From: Aquanectria penicillioides | Taxonomy: Eukaryota; Ascomycota; Sordariomycetes; Hypocreales; Nectriaceae | Length of the DNA: 64,000 nt | Direction: 5' to 3' | Assembly: GCA_003415625.1 (NCBI GenBank) | Contig: PYIU01000002.1 | Location: 6,262,001-6,326,000 of the forward strand | Program-made: the position numbers and the translations under genes | The notes under the pieces: generated by a model | What the model saw: the letters and a program-made list of their open reading frames with translations, nothing else | What the model was told of the DNA's origin: nothing | Databases searched by the model: none | Shown: positions 22,395 through 34,793 of the stretch, one piece after another | How the letters are laid out: every line of letters begins with the position of its first letter | Numbering within the stretch: position 1 is the first letter of the stretch

Positions 22395-24232
22395 TTATAC
22401 CCCGATATCATGTATTCTTTTGATTCTAACATCAATCCCCTTTTGCCGCACAAACCAAGCATTGCAAGTTTCCCACTCGGCACCAGGATCATCTAGCTCG
22501 ACCTAGTTTCGAAGACATGGTTAGCGGTGGGATCTGATCGACATCTCACTTATTTTACCATCGGAGGTCATTATTACCTTGTAAGTAATTAGAATGGAAG
22601 GTATCAACTTGTAGATTTCCAACAGGCTGATATTTTTCCCAATACAAGTGCGAGGTCCAGCACCGAATGTGAAGGAGGCGCCAGCCATTTCTTGTCTCCT
22701 GATGTTGAAATGTTGGTCGGTTTCGTCTTTCCTCGGTAGCCAACGTTCTGGAACAAACGAATCAAGGTCCTCGCCAAATATACGATGGTGATGCATGACC
22801 CAAGGGTTAATGCCGACCACAGTACCCGCTGGTAGGAAGGGGCCATCCGGTAATTGGAGGCCATCATGCGGAACGATTCGTTCTAAAAGCAAGCCTACGG
22901 CTGGATGCAGCCTCAGAGCCTCTTTAACGACAGCGTCAAGATATGGAAGCTCTTGGCTTTGTTTCCACGTCACGGGGAGTGAAAGGTTGCCTGCTGATTG
23001 TGCATCCCTTAACTCTTGGTAAAGTTTCTTCAGAACCTCGGGATGTTTCAATGTAAGGTACAGAACAGCACGGAGAGAGATGGCCGTGGTGTCCGAACCC
23101 GCGTTCACGTTGCTTAACGTATATGAGAAGACCTGTGCGTCAGTAACAACCTGAGGGTGTCTGTCCTTTGCCTCTAGAAAGCGGGTGAGAAAGTCCCGAC
23201 GCTCAGATCCACTAAACTTTTCTCCATCTTGAGGTTGTAGTCGTTTGACAAGACACTCGCGTGCAAACCTAGCAACTGCCCCTGTTGATCCGCCCCCAAG
23301 GATGCGTCGTACTGGATTCTTGATGAAGAGATGGTCCATCCAGGGCATTTGGCCAATCTGTTGGGTTACGTGTTAGCCGAGTACAAACGGATGACGATAT
23401 TGGGATCTGGAAAATAAATCTGCTAATGGGCAAGTCCTAACCATTCCGGAATAGTCCTGCATGGCTTCCAAAGATTTCATTATACCATCAACGTCTTGAC
23501 CTTGGTTCAGAAAGCCCAACGGCCTTCCGAAAGTCAGCTCGCCAATCACATCAAAAGCATCTAACTCGATGTCAATTAAGAACAGGCCCTCTGGACCATG
23601 GAGATAGATTTCAAGAATGACGCACAGTACTGTAACCAGGCAGCCATATCGCAGACCCGCTTCTCTTCGGCAAAGGTATCTAGCTTTTCCATCATAGTAC
23701 GAATAGTTTTATCAACAAATACCTCAAACTCAGTGAGACTACTCATTGAGTAGGCTGAAGCAATAGGTCTCTTGATCTTCGCATGGTAGTCTTCGTCCAA
23801 GGTAGTAAAGAGGGTCTGCGTCGGTTTTCCATTGGCAAGCTGTTGTTGGACCTCATAGAAGCTAGTCTAGCTCAGATGCATGGTCAATTATGAGGTGCGT
23901 TTTGTGACAACGGGAGGGTTCACCTTTTTGTATCCCATGTTGATGCCATAGACGGTCTTTAGAACATCCATATTGCAAATGCTGACTAGGTTTGGACCTA
24001 GTCTGACGTAGGAGCCATACTTTTCATGAAGACGAAGGTGTGTTTCCTGGGCGCGACCTCGTGCCACGTCGATAAATCGCCAAATATTAGAAATCTTTGC
24101 CCAAAAAGGGCCCGGGACTTTTGAAACGCCTGCCTTGAAGTAATTACGAGCGAAATGAAAAAAGATCAATAACGCAAGCGTTGTGGGTAGATATTGCCAT
24201 ACCACCGGCGCCGCCTCGCTAATCAATGCCAT
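22395..24232 (-). CDS. Cytochrome P450 monooxygenase (pisatin-demethylase-like)
   Basis: Five exons, 23924-24232, 23626-23866, 23442-23560, 22578-23357 and 22395-22502, give 518 aa, standard for a microsomal P450. An N-terminal membrane anchor (TTLALLIFFHFARNYF) is followed by the proline hinge KVPGPFWAK. Other marks are the I-helix AGSDTTA, K-helix EALRLHP, PERWL, and the heme-binding FGAGPRTCIGKNISLLE with the cysteine ligand. AFDVIGELTFG and the ending DVRI are typical of the CYP group around pisatin demethylase and related phytoalexin/xenobiotic P450s. It acts at the ER with a P450 reductase. Substrate is unknown. All splice junctions hold frame and read like the family. Confidence 0.93.
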
Positions 24233-24698
24233 GGTTAGAACGCAAGAAGGTGTGGTCTTTGGTGGTATGTGACGGATTTGAGCAAGCTCGAGACATTTAA
24301 ACGCGCTAGATAAAATTAAATGAAGGAATGAATAGAAGAAGCCAGGACTTTAGAAAGAATGCCTCCTCTTTCTGCTTTAGTGTCCTCTCCTGTGCCATGG
24401 GTCAATACACCCGGCGGGGCGGCCACATATGTTACGCTTCCCCTCACTGTGTAACCATCTACTCCACGCCATTCCGAGTTCCGAGTACCCGATCCACCGG
24501 AATCACGTTTTGTGACATCACATAGCCGAATGCAATTATTCCTTAATAAATCCTTGATGAGTGAACGTGGAAGAGAGTTAATGATATTAGTTGATGGACA
24601 TGGTATCGGGGTGGCCAAGGTGCAGCAACTTTAAACATATGATCACTTCTGACCGACGAGCGCTCTGTGAATATCAGTGGCCATTGGAATTTGTTTGT
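24233..24698. other. Intergenic region, nothing recognised
   Basis: 466 bp between the P450 start and the MCC-alpha stop. No motif of the CGG(A/T)CCG type was found. Confidence 0.5.
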
Positions 24699-27129
24699 CT
24701 AACAAATACGACACAATACCTTCCCCTCTTCTACTGCATCCCCGTCCTTCCAGAGCGTTTCGAATTCGCCCTGCTTACTCGCCTTGATGCTCACCTCCAT
24801 TTTCATGCTTTCGATGACCATCACCAAATCTCCCGCATTAACCGACTCTCCATTTCCCTTCTTTATGGATAAAACCTTGCAAGGCATTGGTGCAGTAATA
24901 TCCTCCTGCGCTAGCGCCTCCTCAGTCTGGGCTGAAGCACGTTGCATTTCACTCCAAGACAGGAGGGTATCCCTCCGAAATTCAATAAATGTCCCAAGAT
25001 GCGGGAAGTGACAAAATACAGATTGTATATCTGAATGAGATTGTGATTGAGCGGCAGGAGCCACGCAGTAAGCTCGAATCCGTTTCCCTCTCACTGTCAC
25101 CTCCAAGACCGCGGTGCCAGCCATCTGGACCTGCGAGTGACTTTCTGATTTGATTGAACTCCATTTGATAATTTCAATCTCCACAGGTGTAGATGGTTCA
25201 TATCTAAGAATATTGCTTATAGTATTGTATCGTGTAGAGATGATTTTGGCAGCGGGCTCAAGTGTGCTGTCCGACACGCCGCCGCCATTGACGTGAGCAG
25301 ACAATGAAACCAAGCTGGCCTTGGCTCTCCAGAAGCTTTCTTGAGATCCTGCTGGGATCCAAGAGAGCAAGATAGCTTCTTTCAAATATCCTTCCGAGTC
25401 AATGGAAGCGCGAAGTCCATCGTGACTAATAATGTCACAGTGAACATTAACTGGATCATGGTGCTGGTTTCGGAAATGAGGCCGAACGCTGCGGAAGGGC
25501 CGTTTCCTCGGGCTCTTTTCAATATTGCGAGATAAAAATCGAAGAAATGCACCCGGTACTATGCTTAACTCCCGGTTATATCCTTTAGGTGGCAGAAGGA
25601 GGTCGCGGATATTTTCAGTAATGAAGGAAGTTTGGTATCGTGGGTCTTGAAATGCAGGATGAGCCAGGCAATTCTGAAGAAAGCGCTGGTTTGTCCTCAC
25701 TCCAACACAACATGTGTGTTTCAAAACCTCAATCATCTTCTGAATGGCCATGGACCTTGTTGGGGCCCAAACAACAATCTTGGCAATCATGGAATCGAAA
25801 TAAGTTGAAACTGAAGAACCGGTTTGGATAGCTGTCTCGTATCGGACATCCCTGCCTGGTCCAAGGTTACTCTCTGCTGGAAGCCAAAGGTGAATCGAGC
25901 CATGGTCTGGAAAAAAGTCCCGTTGAGGATCTTCAGCACATATGCGGCATTCAATAGCATGTCCAACTTGTCTCATAGACTTGACAGAGGGCAATGAATT
26001 GAGATTGCCTCCTGCAGCGACAAATATTTGCAGACCGACAAGATCTATTCCGGTAACTTCTTCTGTGATTGGATGTTCCACTTGCAATCTGGCGTTGACC
26101 TCAAGAAAAAAGAATTGAGAGGTGTCGACGTCGAATACAAACTCAACTGTCCCAGCATTTGAATAACCGATGAGTTTGGCGATCTCCACTGCAACTTTGC
26201 CCATTTCGAGCCGGATTTTATCAGATAGAAATGGACATGGGCTTTCCTCAATGATTTTTTGATGTCGTCGTTGAACCGAACAATCTCTTTCAAAGAAGCT
26301 CACAACATTTCCATAATTGTCGCCCATGATTTGAACCTCAACATGTTTACTGTTCTGGACATATTTCTCCAAGATACAGTCGCTTGAACCAAATGAACGT
26401 GAAGCTTCGGACTGGACTCGCTCCAGCTCTTCGCGTAACTGTGTCGGCTCTCGAACAATACGCATGCCCTTGCCGCCTCCACCGGCAGACGCTTTCAGCA
26501 TTACTGGGTAGCCGATGCGTTCTGCGGCTTTCTGGAGATCGTCAATTCGGACACTGGAACCAGAAAACCCCGGGATCAAAGGGACCTCAGGGGCATGATC
26601 CATAAGATATTGCTTTGACTTTCTTTTATCGCCCAAGGTTGACATTGCATCCGGGCCTGGACCGATGAATGTGAGACCTGCCTCCAAAACACTGGCTGCA
26701 AATTCGGCATTTTCACTCAAGTATCCGTACCCAGGATGAATGGCATCAGCCTCGAGCTCTAGTGCTGTTTGGATAAGCAATTGAGAGTTTAGGAAAGGGT
26801 TGATTAGATGATCGTTGATGCTGCCGACGTTCAAGGCGTCATCGGCTTCAATAATGTGTCGTGAGGCCTCATCCCTATTTGATTGTAAGCGACAATTGTT
26901 AACGGACCAAGGGAGTCTCGTACTCTTGGACGTAAATCAAGGCAGTTTGAATATTTAATTTTCGACATGTTGAGATGATCCGAGAAGCAATTTCACCTCG
27001 ATTAGCGATTAGAACTTTTCGAATTCCTGGCAAACCGGTATTTTGGTCAATGGGGAGTGGTGCAATGAAAAGCGGATCTCTCTGTGGAAATGCCCCAGAA
27101 GCTGGGCTCGAAAAAAGTTTGGAAGCCAT
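24699..27129 (-). CDS. mccA: 3-methylcrotonyl-CoA carboxylase alpha (biotin) subunit
   Basis: Two exons, 26924-27129 and 24699-26874 (49-nt intron), give 793 aa. It carries biotin carboxylase marks: KVLIANRGEIASRI, HPGYGYLSENAEFA, the ATP-grasp loop KASAGGGGKGMRIV, and EVNARLQVEHPITEEVTG. The C-terminal biotinyl domain has the modified lysine in IESMKMEVS. The subunit carboxylates biotin; with the beta subunit it turns 3-methylcrotonyl-CoA into 3-methylglutaconyl-CoA in leucine breakdown. The start is the ATG at 27129, because upstream frame use needs a GTG. The N-terminus (MASKLFSSPASGAF) is only a weak mitochondrial presequence, and the end (CRIC) is not a PTS1. It lies in tandem behind the beta subunit gene. 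Its promoter carries two CGG(A/T)CCG sites. Pyruvate or propionyl carboxylase is excluded by the neighbours and subunit layout. Confidence 0.92.
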
Positions 27130-27557
27130 CAGATGGATCGAGATTAGATGAGTTATGGTTTGAACATGGATCAATAATCTTGAATTCGTAAAATATGAAG
27201 AGCCTTTCAGCACAAGTGGTGTCCCTCTTTCTCGGATGGGAGATCACGGTCCGTTGTCCGCGCCGCCATCATAACCGACGGCCAAGGCGGACCGATGTAG
27301 TAAGTAAGGCGGGATCACACCCGTGAGTAGCGTCCCGGCCCATCGGATCCGTCCCGAACAAGCCGTATGAATTCCTCGGTATATGGAGCAATTGCAATGC
27401 TGCGACGTCTACGCTGGGAATTTCTTCATTCTGAATGGGCGCATAATCTCAAATGATTGCTCATCGTAGACTCAAAGGGACTGATGGATTGATGGGTGAC
27501 CATGAATGACAAATCATTGGATAATCTACCTGAGCTAGATTTCAAAACTAATTTGAG
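27130..27557 (-). promoter_or_regulatory. mccA promoter with two CGG(A/T)CCG sites
   Basis: CGGTCCG at 27247-27253 and CGGACCG at 27288-27294, about 120-165 bp upstream of the mccA start. The same heptamer recurs in other promoters of this cluster. Confidence 0.55.
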
Positions 27558-29568
27558 TTATATTCTCGCAAGAATCTTGGATCCATCAACTACGGTGCTT
27601 TTTGTGCCCATTACCACCTCTAAACACATCCCTAGAACCTCACGTGTGTCCCTCGGGTCGATGATACCATCATCAATCAGCATACTGCTAGTCGAATAAC
27701 TCTCTGCGTCTCGCATCACTTGGACCTTAAACTTGTTAGTTTGTTCTTGCATCTTCTCTGCAGACACTTGTTCCCCATTTGCCTCAGCCTTTGCAGTCTG
27801 TATCTGCTCCATAACACCAGCCAGTTGGTCTGGTCCCATCACACTGCATTTTCCGATCGGCCATGTGAAGATGAATCGTGGCTTATATGCTCTTCCACAC
27901 ATTGCATAATTTCCAGCACCATAGGATGAGCCTAAAATGATAGATATGTGAGGTACTTGGGAACAAGAGACGGCTGAAACGAGCTGTGCCCCAATCTTGA
28001 TGATGCCTGCATGCTCAGCCTTAGCTCCGACCATAAACCCAGTCACGTTATGTAGGAATATAATAGGCGTGGATCTGAACAGATACAACCGGATGTTAGT
28101 TTATATGCTACTAGAATGAGGATGTTACCTACTGTTGATTGCACAATCGAATGAATTGGGCCGCTTTGGCCGCCTCATGTGGATTAATGATGGATATTTG
28201 GTTAGCTACCAAACCAACAGGAAACCCTACACTCCATTAGCTTTCAGTTGCGTCTTTAATCAAGAACCTTTACCCATAATATGTGCCCAAGCCGTCAGCA
28301 TGTTAGGTCCATAGTTGGGCTTGAAAATGGACAACCTTGAATCATCAACCAATCGAAGGACGACTTCCTTCATGTCAAATGCCTTGCGTATGTCGGGGTT
28401 CACAAGATGAAGTAAGTCATCAATGGGATACCTTGGAGACACGGCAGTTTCTAGTGGAATCGGCGACTCATTGACTCTAGGCTTTAATGAAGCAACCCAG
28501 TCGCGGGCTTTGTGGATTGCATCAAATCTGGCTGATGTGTCAGCACGCACATGCTAGAGGATGGAGACAATCAAGCATACTCGTCAGATGCGATCTGGTC
28601 GGCCAGCCCTGTTTTTGTGGCATGGATTTCAGCACCACCCAGTTCCTCAGCGCCAATGACCTCCCCAGTGGCCATTTTGACCAGAGGTGGCCCTCCAAGG
28701 AACGCCTGCGCCTGGTTTTGGACAAAAATGGTGTAATCCGACAGTGCTGGATGATATGCGCCTCCGGCGGTTGAAGAACCAAATACGACCGCACATGATG
28801 GTTTTCCGTTTAGTGTGCGGACAGCGAGATCGTGGAATAGTTGACCACCTTTGTGAAAGACTCGGAATTGCTGGGGGAGGAAGACACCAGCCTGCGGGTT
28901 TAAAAAGACATGAATATGAGCTGATTCTAAATTCACAGTGGTGTGCCAGGGGACCTACAGACTGAACCAAAGAAATAAGCGGAAGGTCATTTTCAGAAGC
29001 AATTTCAAGCATCCTATTGACCTTGATGACTATTATTCTTTGGTGTTAGCGAGGACATAGAGCTGGACAGTCTACTCATACCCGTCATTTCGTTCCATGC
29101 TCCACCACTTTGTGTTGGAATATGTGATATTACGAGACATATTTGGCCACTATTATTTGTAAGTTTATCCATTGCCAATAATGGAATAGAGCTCTGATTC
29201 ATACCTCACGAGGCCAATGCCAGAAATCAAGTTACCACATGGTGTCGAATCCTTGTTCCCAAAACCTGCAAAAGGGCAAAGTTCAAGGAATGGGGAGTCC
29301 TGGTCTAGCAGAAGAGCGATTCTATCTCTTGCTGAAGCAACATATTAGCATCTGTGATAATGTCACCGGGATAATCTGGGGATTATCCTGGGAACGTACG
29401 CAGTAATTGGCCTCGCTTTTGGTGACGTGCGAGGGAAGCATTGTTGCCTTCGCTGCAGACATCCTTGAGAGCAGTTTCGAATCTTTCTAGAATGGGACCC
29501 CAATTTGTATGGTTTTCTTGGTATTGCTGTTCCCTCAAGTCTACCTTAGAGGCTTGGGTGGGATACAT
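27558..29568 (-). CDS. mccB: 3-methylcrotonyl-CoA carboxylase beta (carboxyltransferase) subunit
   Basis: Eight exons can be joined in frame from the ATG at 29568 to the TAA at 27558. Family blocks in order: LLPRDRIALLLDQDSPFLEL, SGQICLVISHIPTQSGGAW, VIKVNRMLEIASENDLPLIS, GVFLPQQFRVFHKGGQLF, GSSTAGGAYHPALSDYTIFV, FLGGPPLVKMATGEVIGAEE, FPVGLVANQISIINPHEAAK, IFLHNVTGFMVGAKAEHAG and ILGSSYGAGNYAMCGRAY. These are the acyl-CoA and carboxybiotin site segments of MCC-beta. The intron before FDAIHKARDW uses GTATGC...GCCAG. The subunit completes the MCC dodecamer with MCC-alpha. Unlike mitochondrial relatives it has no obvious presequence, and it ends ARI, a weak PTS1-like tripeptide. It is divergent from the acyl-CoA synthetase gene. 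Confidence 0.93.
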
Positions 29569-29932
29569 GATAATGCAAAGTGGTCCGACGGAGGCGGTAT
29601 CCGGGGTTGCGATATGTGGTTAGGGCAAGAATGTCAAATGTTCCCTTGAATTGACAAATGGTCAAATAGGAGAGTGAATAAGAGCACCAGGAAAAGCGAC
29701 AGGAAGATTAATGTCTTGAGCATTTTCTTGCCTGGAGCCCTGTGTCCGGATGAGTCGGTCCGATGCCGAGCCGTGGGTCCGCAGTTCGGCTTGGTGAGTG
29801 TAGCTACACTTGGTTGGAATACATTAGTCGAGGGTTAGCTGAGCTGCATCACTGATGTAATATTTAAAAAAAAACTCTATCACTGAGCAGAAATTTAAGC
29901 CCAGCTCTATATTTAGTTATCATCTACCTGAA
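29569..29932. promoter_or_regulatory. Divergent promoter mccB / acyl-CoA synthetase with CGGTCCG
   Basis: CGGTCCG at 29756-29762, with GGGTCCG close by at 29776-29782, lies midway between the two divergent starts. Confidence 0.5.
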
Positions 29933-31950
29933 ATGCTTCCTTGGCAATTCCACCACCCACAAGCACAAAGAACGATGCAGAAACCTTCGACGACTCTTAG
30001 TTTTCTCCGAGGCCCAACAGATTCACCGTTGTGGCAAAAGTCTGTGGGAGATGTTGTAGATGAACAGGCCAGTCTTTATGAAGATCGGCCAGCGGTTATT
30101 GTGCCGTGGCAATCGGTACGACTCTCTTATCGTCAACTAGCAGATCGAAGTTGGATTGTCGCAGACGCATTGTTCAAAGCCGGTGTACGCCATGGGGAAT
30201 GTGTGGGAATAGTTGCCGGGAATCGGTTTGAATACTTGGAAGTGTTCCTTGGAGCTGCAAGGTTAGGGTGTCCAGTTGTCGTCCTAAACACCACGTACAC
30301 ACCAACCGAACTACAAAGAGCACTTCAGACAACGGGTAAGCTCTGCCATTCAGTGCAGCTTTTTAAGTGATATGAATATGCTAATCGGGGGACACAAGAC
30401 TGCAAAATCCTTTTCATCGCACCCTTTATTGGGCCCAGATCAAATGAGGCCCACATAGAGCATCTTCAAGGACAGGCCGAATCAAGCTCCAATCTTCCCG
30501 CCTTGAAACAGATTGTCGTGTTTGACGACAACCACAAAATAAGAAGCGATGGAAAATTGAAAGAATACAACAGCTTTTTATCTATCTCAACTCAGATTAC
30601 AGCAAAACAATCGGAATCCAGACGAGCTGCAGCCTTAGTTAGGCATAACGATGTAATCAATCTTCAGTTCACTTCCGGTAAGTTGCTAAAAGTAGTGCGG
30701 TTGTTCGGGCTGGGATGAGCTGATGGGAAAACAGGAACAACTGGGGCGCCTAAAGCTGCCATGCTAACTAGCTTGTATGTAGAACTATCTTTGATTTGAG
30801 AGTATCGTGCTGACGTCGAACTCTAGCAATATTGTCAATGATGCTAGATTTGTGGGAGATGCCTTATGTCTTTCACCAGATGACATCGTTTGCTGCCCAC
30901 CTCCTCTTTTCCATTGCTTTGGACTCGTCATTGGTTTTCTTTCTTGCTTGACACATGGAAGCTCGATTCTTTTCCCATCAGACTCCTTCAACGCCGAGAA
31001 AGTGATGGAGTCGGTGGTGCGTGAGTGCGCGACTGTTCTCCTTGGTGTCCCGACCATGTACGTTGCCGAACTGGAGGTTATTCGCAAGACTGGTATCAAG
31101 CCTACAAGCCTAAGGTGTGGGATGAGTGCAGGCTCAGCCATGCCAACCACGTTGGGTCAGAGGCTCAGTCGTGAGATGGGCTTAAATATGATCCTTATCG
31201 CTTACGGCATGACGGAAACGAGTCCAGTCTCGTTCATTACAAGAATGGAAGACCCCGAAGAAAAGAGATTGAAGAGCATTGGGCGTATTTTCCCGCACAC
31301 CGTGGCGAAAGTCATAGACCATGAGGGAAAGATTTTGCCTAGGGGACAACGTGGCGAATTGTGTACGAGCGGCTTCGTGTTGCAAAAGGGGTACTGGAAG
31401 AATCAAGCAAAGACGGAAGAAGTCATGAAAAGGGATACGGACGGGGTGCTTTGGATGCACACAGGAGATGAAGTATTCGTGGATGATGATGGTTATGGGT
31501 ACATCACAGGCCGCATCAAAGACATCATTATTCGAGGTATGTTGGCTGCAAGCGTATTAAAACTGTTGCAAACTTAGCATGCGGCAACTAACATATTTTC
31601 GACCAGGTGGCGAGAATATATTTCCAAGGGAGATCGAGGAGCGATTGCTTGAACATCCATCCATTACAGAATCTAGCATCGTGGGCATAGCGGATGATCG
31701 CTATGGCGAGGTTGTCGGCGCCTTTGTACGACAAGAGCCGACAAAAGCTCGGCCAACTGATGATGAGATACGGGATTGGGCTATGCAAACACTGGGACGC
31801 CACAAAGCCCCAAGGGATATTTTCTGGGTTGGAGATTCTGGACACATTGCAGACTTCCCAAAGACGGCCAGTGGGAAACACCAGAAGCATATTCTCCGAG
31901 AAATTGGTCTAAGGCTCGTGAAGGAGACGAGGATTCAAGCCAAATTGTAG
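29933..31950 (+). CDS. Acyl-CoA synthetase (AMP-binding), PTS1 AKL
   Basis: Five exons from the ATG at 29933. The AMP-forming ligase marks are the P-loop SGTTGAPKAAMLTS spanning two junctions, PLFHCFGL, YGMTETSP, the hinge region GYGYITGRIKDIIIR, GGENIFPREIEE, and the catalytic lysine in FPKTASGKHQK. It activates a carboxylic acid to its CoA thioester with ATP. In this neighbourhood isovalerate or a related branched acid is the natural guess. The C-terminus IQAKL is a peroxisomal PTS1. It is divergent from mccB. The family also contains medium-chain ligases and SidI-like enzymes, so the substrate is inferred from context only. Confidence 0.9.
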
Positions 31951-32342
31951 CCTTCTAGTTTGCAATATTACCCTAGTTGTCTTTACTCTTTGGAAAGAAG
32001 TCTAATTTCCATTGTATAAAATAGCGTCGTGAATCGTCAACGAACAATGGAATTTTGGATGCAAACAAGTGCAGGTGGGCATCTCCTAATTGTCCGGTCC
32101 GAACCCCGGCATTGTTACCTTACTTGTACTAGCTAAGGAGTTCCTCGGATATCGGTCCGTGGTGCGTCAAAACCTCGCTCCCATTGGCTAACCCTAGCTC
32201 CGTCCGAATACGGTCCGTGTGGAGTGTAGATCCGAGATGCCGCTCCATCTCGGATGGCATCACATTGCGTTCCGGATCATTTTTCCGGTGCACAAATAAC
32301 CCTATCCAAAAGTAATTATACAACTCGCGAAGAGAGGTTTGA
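31951..32342 (+). promoter_or_regulatory. Promoter of the lyase-hydratase fusion gene with three CGGTCCG sites
   Basis: CGGTCCG at 32095-32101, 32153-32159 and 32211-32217, spaced exactly 58 bp apart start to start. The last is about 130 bp before the ATG. Additional CGGAT and CCGGA triplets lie between 32256 and 32290. Confidence 0.6.
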
Positions 32343-34273
32343 ATGAACAAGAGAAAAGAAGAAATCCGCATTCAATTTGCCTTTAATATGGACCGCAGCG
32401 TTAGAATTGTTGAAGTTGGTCCACGCGACGGCTTGCAAAACATCTCCCAGCATGTCCCAACGGCAGTCAAAATTGAGCTGATCGAAAGGTTAGCATCCTC
32501 AGGACTGCTCACAATCGAGCTCACTTCTGTGGTTTCACCGAAGGCTATTCCACAGCTTCGTGACTGCAGAGATGTCTTGAAGAGCCCACCGATTAAGGCT
32601 CTCATGCAAGATGGATCACGCAGACTCCCAGTCCTCGTTCCTAACCTTAAAGGGGCCGAGATTGCAGCCAAATGTGGAGTGTCAGAAGTTGCCGTGTTTG
32701 TCAGTGCTTCGGAGGGTTTCAGTAAAGCAAACATAAATTGCAGTGTGGATGAAGGCATCGCTAGAGCGCGAGGCGTCGCCGAAGCAGCTCGAAGTCAGGG
32801 CATGGCCATCCGCGGGTAAGGCTACGTACCTCTTTCTCATATCTTCCCCCACCGCCTGAAATTCATATTGGAATGGAGATCTAACTGTGAAAAAGTTACG
32901 TGTCTTGTATAATCGCCGATCCGTTCGATGGACCGACTTCCCCAGCCGCAGTCGCTACAGTCGTTGAACAACTTCTCGATATGGGTTGTTACGAAGTCAG
33001 TTTGGGAGATACGCTGGGTGTGGGATCTCCTCAGGTAATTAGAAATCTGATAAACTTCCTAAATGACCGCGGGATTTCACTGGCCTCTTTGGCAGGGCAT
33101 TTTCACGACACATATGGACAAGCGTTAGCCAATGTGTGGGAGGCTTACAACTGTGGTATCCGCGTGTTTGACAGCAGCGTCGCTGGCCTCGGAGGCTGCC
33201 CGTTTGCTCCGGGTGCAAAGGGAAACGTCGCCACTGAAGATTTGGTCTATATGTTTAACCAAGCAGAAATTAAAACCGGTGTAGACTTGCCTAAGCTTGT
33301 TGCGACTGGCACCTGGATTTCCGCGAAGCTGGCCCAGGCGACAGGTAGTCGAGCTGGCGCTGCTTTGGAGACTAGGCATGGAGCCAAACAGAAGACAACG
33401 AAGGCACTTAATGTGACTCAACCAAGTGCCAGATTATCCTGGGTTAAAGAAAGAGAAACAGATGGCCTGGTCATTGACAGATCTGGAGCGAACCTTCGGG
33501 TGACCATGAACCGTCCCCAGAATGGCAATGCGTTGACTGTCCGTATGATGGATGACTTGACAAGCATCTTCTCTGATGCGGGAAAAGATTCAACAATCAA
33601 TCGAATCGTGCTGACCGGGAGCGGAAAATTCTTCTGCACTGGCATGGATCTTTCTAAAGAAAATACTCCTGTTGGGAAGGAATCTACGTCGACTAATGCT
33701 CAGTATGAACGACTGACTCGGCTTTTCGACACAATCGATCGATGCCCCAAGACAACGATCGCCTGCCTCAATGGTCCGGCATTTGGTGGAGGCGTTGGGT
33801 TGGCATTCGCCTGCGATTTGAGACTATGCGCCCGAAACGCAAAAGTCACTCTAAGCGAAGCAAAATTAGGCCTTTGCCCGGCGACAATCTCAAAATTCGT
33901 CGTTAGAGAATGGGGCATTTCTTTGGCAAGAGAGGCTATGCTGACAGCTCGGCCCATATCCCCGGAAGAGTTAAAACACAGGGGAATAGTCATGGATGTG
34001 GCGGAAGATGTCGAAAAACTACGGGAAATGCTGGATTCGCGGCTTGGAAGTCTCCGATCGGTCTCTTCCGAGGCATCCAGCATGTGCAAATCCTTGGTTG
34101 AGGCTGGGTGGATTCATGGGGGAAGCAACGAGCAGGTTGCGGTGATGAAACAACGATTCGAGGAGATGATGTGTTCTACCTCGGCAGGATCGTATGGAGT
34201 CCGGGAATTCCAGGCTGGGAGACAAGTGGACTGGGACAAGTACAACGGGTCATCGTCACGAAGCAAGCTGTAA
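32343..34273 (+). CDS. Fused HMG-CoA lyase - enoyl-CoA (3-methylglutaconyl-CoA) hydratase, PTS1 SKL
   Basis: Two exons, 32343-32815 and 32896-34273, give 616 aa (600 from the in-frame ATG at 32391, which looks like the lyase's natural start). Residues ~20-320 are HMG-CoA lyase: VEVGPRDGLQN, VPNLKGAEIAAKCGVSEVAV, GHFHDTYGQALANV (metal ligands) and the active-site loop AGLGGCPFAPGAKGNVATED with its cysteine. Residues ~365-610 are an enoyl-CoA hydratase/crotonase: MNRPQNGNALT, FFCTGMDLS, and the oxyanion-hole region FGGGVGLAFACDLRLCA with EAKLGLCPA. The two activities are the last steps of leucine degradation (hydration of 3-methylglutaconyl-CoA, cleavage of HMG-CoA), here in one chain. The end RSKL is a strong peroxisomal PTS1. 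Reaction order is inferred from the cluster. Confidence 0.9.
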
Positions 34274-34793
34274 ATATAGAAACCATAGGATGGACCAATA
34301 TCACTGTGAGATCTACCAAAAGCCTCTAAAAAAAAACAAGAAGCACAACTGGCTGAGAGCAGCAACCAGAATTGTGGATTTTCCCCATAGCGCATTGACA
34401 GTACAGATGCGATTTACGTCTACGTCATCTGAGGTGGGAGGCTACCGGGACTCTGCGGGGGAACGGAAATGCCGAACTGGCCCGAAATTCAGGCCGTTGA
34501 TTCTGCGAATATCGGCTCGTTGAATTTACTGGCCGATCTAGAACCCAAGAAACCCCCCACTCACACCATTTCCAGGTCGGAAAACCGCAAACCAAGGCCA
34601 ACCCTGACGCTTCAGCGCGAGCGACCCCGCAAAAGGTGGCCAGGTGGTGGAACTGGAACTGGAACTGTGCCTCCACTGACCCCAGCTTTCCCCAGCGTCC
34701 CACACGCACTTCTCTCTCCTCTCAGATTTCGCTCCCCTGCAGACAAACAACATCTCCAACTCCCTTCACTTGGAAATCGGTGCAGGCGACACC
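34274..34793. other. Intergenic region upstream of the Zn2Cys6 regulator
   Basis: 520 bp. No exact CGG(A/T)CCG is present, unlike the other promoters of the cluster. CGG/CCG triplets occur at 34464-34499. No gene is recognised. Confidence 0.5.

Noticed and set aside
24699..24760. Alternative last intron at the MCC-alpha 3' end that would add a new C-terminus
   Set aside because: The unspliced end matches the normal length and pattern of the biotinyl domain; the spliced forms add unrelated sequence.
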